Positions 22,704 through 22,713 of a stretch of 22,713 nt of DNA are shown piece after piece. Source of the DNA: Bdellovibrionaceae bacterium UBA2316 (GTDB lineage: Bacteria; Bdellovibrionota; Bdellovibrionia; Bdellovibrionales; Bdellovibrionaceae); assembly GCA_002345205.1 (NCBI GenBank), contig DDVI01000063.1:1-22713 (forward strand). The letters are read 5' to 3'. Position numbers and translations under genes: made by a program. The notes under the pieces are model-generated. The model did not search any database. It was not told where the DNA came from and worked only from the letters and a program-made list of their open reading frames with translations. The number at the start of each line of letters is the position of its first letter. The stretch's first letter is position 1.

Positions 22704-22713
22704 AAATTGTTGT

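Noticed and set aside
1..22713. CRISPR array, rRNA, riboswitch or insertion sequence
   Set aside because: No regularly spaced direct repeats, no rRNA-like sequence, no recognisable riboswitch core and no transposase with terminal repeats were seen.

Overview
The window looks like one end of an integrated conjugative element (ICE) in a Gram-negative bacterium of moderate-to-low GC. The double-membrane lifestyle is shown by Sec signal peptides, a lipobox lipoprotein and a complete inner/outer-membrane type IV secretion core. The combination of an enhancer-dependent (sigma-54) regulator, A/T-biased codon use and tightly overlapping genes would fit Bdellovibrionota or a related deltaproteobacterial lineage. 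That placement is a guess; nothing here proves the taxon.

Layout. (1) 1-401: the tail of an upstream gene, then a regulatory region. (2) 402-5970: a five-gene, translationally coupled signalling operon. It encodes an NtrC-family response regulator, a 97-residue secreted small protein, an oligopeptide-binding (SBP_bac_5) protein without an ABC permease, a compact YcaO-type enzyme and a membrane hybrid histidine kinase. (3) 5971-6381: a non-coding regulatory region with strong dyads. (4) 6382-16944: a T4SS operon with three small unknown leaders, VirB2, VirB3/TraL, VirB4/TraC, VirB5/TrbJ-like, VirB6, VirB8/TraE, VirB9, VirB10, VirD4 coupling protein, a small lipoprotein and a winged-helix/nuclease-like protein resembling Replic_Relax. 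No VirB11 and no recognisable classical relaxase are present. (5) 16945-17428: a highly palindromic non-coding region, the best oriT candidate. (6) 17429-20123: a small unknown protein, an Xre regulator, a short unknown protein and a large serine recombinase whose 3' end runs antisense through a tRNA-Val(UAC)-like gene with a broken acceptor stem. I take this as the attachment-site junction. (7) 20389-22713: outside the junction, an Xre-ImmA/IrrE metallopeptidase with a PIN-domain partner (toxin-antitoxin-like), then two broken gene pieces, one of a Upf1-like helicase and one perhaps of a tyrosine recombinase.

The most interesting signal is regulatory. The dyad TGGCG-N6-CGCCA occurs three times: once upstream of the signalling operon (165-180) and twice upstream of the T4SS operon (6121-6136, 6193-6208). 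I found no further copy by eye. Each set sits about 80-180 bp upstream of a sigma-54-like -24/-12 candidate. This is the expected architecture for an NtrC-type activator, so the response regulator probably controls both its own operon and the transfer operon. The secreted small protein, stand-alone peptide-binding protein, peptide-modifying YcaO and sensor kinase together suggest a modified-peptide signalling circuit that switches on conjugation. It would be analogous in logic, though not in parts, to pheromone-controlled conjugation in Gram-positives. The dyads are read directly from the sequence; the circuit is inference.
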